Assembly: GCF_003852405.1 (NCBI RefSeq)
Contig: NZ_QAJM01000020.1
Coordinates: 1-64,000, forward strand
Direction: 5' to 3'
Length of the DNA: 64,000 bases
From: Pseudomonas sp. KBW05
GTDB taxonomy: Bacteria; Pseudomonadota; Gammaproteobacteria; Pseudomonadales; Pseudomonadaceae
Under the pieces are notes generated by a model, which was given only the letters and a program-made list of their open reading frames with translations, made no database searches and had not been told where the DNA came from. This document shows positions 62,612-64,000 of this stretch, in pieces; the stretch's first letter is position 1, and the number at the start of each line of letters is the position of its first letter. The translations under genes and the position numbers were made by a program.

Positions 62612-63097
62612 ATGATGTCCCCCCAATCCCTCGCCGAGGACCCACGCACCCTGCAAATCGCCAGCGATCCGGTCGGCCAGCAGTTGCAACAGATCGCCAT
62701 CCTGTCGCGCAAATCCGCAGGCCACCTAGGCGCGGCGCTGGGCATCAACCAGACCGACATGGCCGCGCTGGAGCACCTGATCACCGACGGCCCGCTGCCG
62801 CCGACCGAGCTCGCCGCGCGCCTCTCGGTGACCACCGCAGGCATCACCCAGGTCATCGACCGGTTGGAACGCGCGGGGCATGTGGTGCGCGAGCGGCAGC
62901 TGGAGGACAAGCGCCGGGTATTGGTGTGTCCGCTGCCCGCATCCGTGGCACAGGCATATCGGCATATTGCGCCGATGCTCGGCGGGCTGAGCACGGTACT
63001 CGGTGCGCTGGAAGGCCAGGATCGCGCGGTGGTCGAGGCGTTTCTGGGGCAGGTGATCGAGGTCTACCGCAACACGTTGCCGGGGGAGCAGTCATGA
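62612..63097 (+). CDS. MarR-family transcriptional regulator
   Basis: A 161-residue winged-helix regulator with LGINQTDMAALEHLITDGPLPPTELAARLSVTTAGITQVIDRLERAGHV and the wing RQLEDKRRVLV. M1 or the adjacent M2 may start it. Its stop overlaps the flavin monooxygenase start by 4 bp (ATGA). It probably represses its own operon through the palindrome at 62551 and responds to an aromatic or drug ligand. Confidence 0.92.
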   Translation: MMSPQSLAEDPRTLQIASDPVGQQLQQIAILSRKSAGHLGAALGINQTDMAALEHLITDGPLPPTELAARLSVTTAGITQVIDRLERAGHVVRERQLEDKRRVLVCPLPASVAQAYRHIAPMLGGLSTVLGALEGQDRAVVEAFLGQVIEVYRNTLPGEQS

Positions 63098-64000
63098 CCT
63101 CTAAAAAGGTATTGATCAGCGGCGCCAGCATCGCCGGCCCCGCGTTGGCGTATTGGTTGGCCCGGCAGGGCATGGACGTGACGGTGGTCGAGAAGGCGCC
63201 GGCGTTTCGCGATGGCGGGCAAACCATCGACGTGCGGGGAGCAGGGCGGGTGGTGGTGCAACGTATGGGCTTGGAGGCACTGATTCGGGCCAATAGCACC
63301 CAGGAACAAGGCATCGCCTTTGTGGACCAAGGCAATCGGACCAAGGCGTTCATTGGTGTAAACGCCTTCGACGGGGACGGCCCGATTGCCGAGCTGGAAA
63401 TCCTGCGCGGCGAACTCGCCAAGCTGTTGATCCAACAAAGCGAGGATCGGGTCACGTACCGCTTCGGTGACAGCATCAATGCCCTGGAAGACGATAGCGA
63501 CCAGGTGCACGTGCGCTTCGAGCAGGGTGTTGAGCAGGTTTACGATCTGGTCATCATTGCCGAAGGGATTGGTTCAGCGACGCGCAATCACGTGTTCGGC
63601 AACGAAGTCGAGCGCCGCTCCCTGGATCTCTACACCGCGTATTTCACTGTGCCACGCGCGCCGAGCGATGGCCAGGTGATGCGCTGGCACAACCTGCCCG
63701 GTGGCCGTTGTATCTGTTTGCGCCCGGACAACCTGGGCACCACGCGCGCCTTCTTGTCGTTTCAGCAAGCGCCCAGCGGTTACGAAAAGCTCACAAGGGA
63801 CGCACAAGTCGCATTGCTCAAGCGCGTGTTTGCCGATGCCGGCTGGGAGGCGCCCCGCGTACTCGCCGCGCTGGAACACGCCAGCGATCTTTATCTGGAT
63901 GCGGTGGGCCAGGTCAAAATGCCCCGCTGGTCCAAGGGCCGCATTGCGTTGGTTGGGGACGCCGCCTATTGCGCATCGCCCATCAGCGGCATGGGCACTA
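63094..64000 (+). CDS. FAD-dependent monooxygenase, TetX-like (partial, continues past window)
   Basis: The first 302 codons of a flavoprotein hydroxylase. The FAD-binding motif GASIAGPALAYWLARQG (10-26) and the GD-containing motif RIALVGDAAYCASPISGMG near the end of the available sequence are those of class A monooxygenases such as TetX/PobA relatives. It hydroxylates an aromatic or antibiotic-like substrate, which the neighbouring MarR regulator probably senses. The 3' end lies outside the window. Confidence 0.9.
   Translation, partial: MTSKKVLISGASIAGPALAYWLARQGMDVTVVEKAPAFRDGGQTIDVRGAGRVVVQRMGLEALIRANSTQEQGIAFVDQGNRTKAFIGVNAFDGDGPIAELEILRGELAKLLIQQSEDRVTYRFGDSINALEDDSDQVHVRFEQGVEQVYDLVIIAEGIGSATRNHVFGNEVERRSLDLYTAYFTVPRAPSDGQVMRWHNLPGGRCICLRPDNLGTTRAFLSFQQAPSGYEKLTRDAQVALLKRVFADAGWEAPRVLAALEHASDLYLDAVGQVKMPRWSKGRIALVGDAAYCASPISGMGT

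Overview
The window looks like chromosome of a Pseudomonas of the P. fluorescens group. The supporting evidence is a high-GC genome with abundant REP/REPIN-type palindromes (GTGGGAGCGGGCTTGCTCGC and two sister families), an ampR-ampC pair close to the P. aeruginosa one, acnB with a GTG start and 869 residues, and RstAB, Aer, ProP and CBS/CTH genes of Pseudomonas type. It is mostly ordinary core and accessory chromosome. I saw no rRNA, tRNA, insertion sequence, prophage or CRISPR array.

Layout: 0-8.7 kb holds acnB with its terminator, a DUF1289 protein, a tandem universal stress protein behind a perfect ANR box, miaE, an MFS exporter that overlaps miaE tail to tail, and the rstA-rstB two-component pair. 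8.9-13.8 kb is a cell-wall/beta-lactam block: mipA-like OM protein, a beta-lactamase-fold lipoprotein that has lost its catalytic serine, ampC and divergent ampR. 13.8-23.8 kb is mixed: a dense REP region, Tat-exported dienelactone hydrolase, thioesterase, YceI, an EamA exporter with divergent MocR regulator, NTF2-like protein, DUF6434-CPBP pair, amidase, XRE regulator, DUF2834-MAPEG pair. 23.8-29.0 kb is an inositol-type catabolic locus: SDR, PhyH dioxygenase and an orphan sugar-binding protein in one operon, facing a LacI regulator and an IolG-like dehydrogenase.

29.0-31.4 kb is the most unusual part. It encodes a PAAR-LysM-like-glycine-zipper protein (probable type VI secretion membrane-active effector) followed by two paralogous small membrane proteins (probable immunity). 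Between the two lies a 31-codon fragment homologous to the effector's own C-terminus, so the toxin tip plus immunity gene appears to have been duplicated or displaced, with a palindromic repeat at each unit end.

31.5-45.0 kb: diguanylate cyclase, Fsr-type exporter with divergent AraC regulator, GAF protein, ProP, ExuT-like transporter with a clear promoter and operator, a MarR-GNAT fusion with an operator-flanked promoter, UV endonuclease, outer-membrane protein, P-loop kinase-like protein, a 144-bp tandem REP array, and a dCache chemoreceptor. 45.2-57.2 kb: HIT and Nudix proteins, a two-gene unit with a ClpP-like membrane protease, LysE exporter, Aer, OsmC-YcaO protein, cystathionine gamma-lyase and beta-synthase (reverse transsulfuration), and a DapA paralogue. 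57.2-64.0 kb: a FecI-FecR-FecA type iron-uptake unit, another LysE exporter, and a MarR regulator coupled to a TetX-like flavin monooxygenase that runs off the window end.

Coordinates of starts were chosen from ribosome binding sites and family length. Family assignments come from reading motifs by eye; no database search was run.
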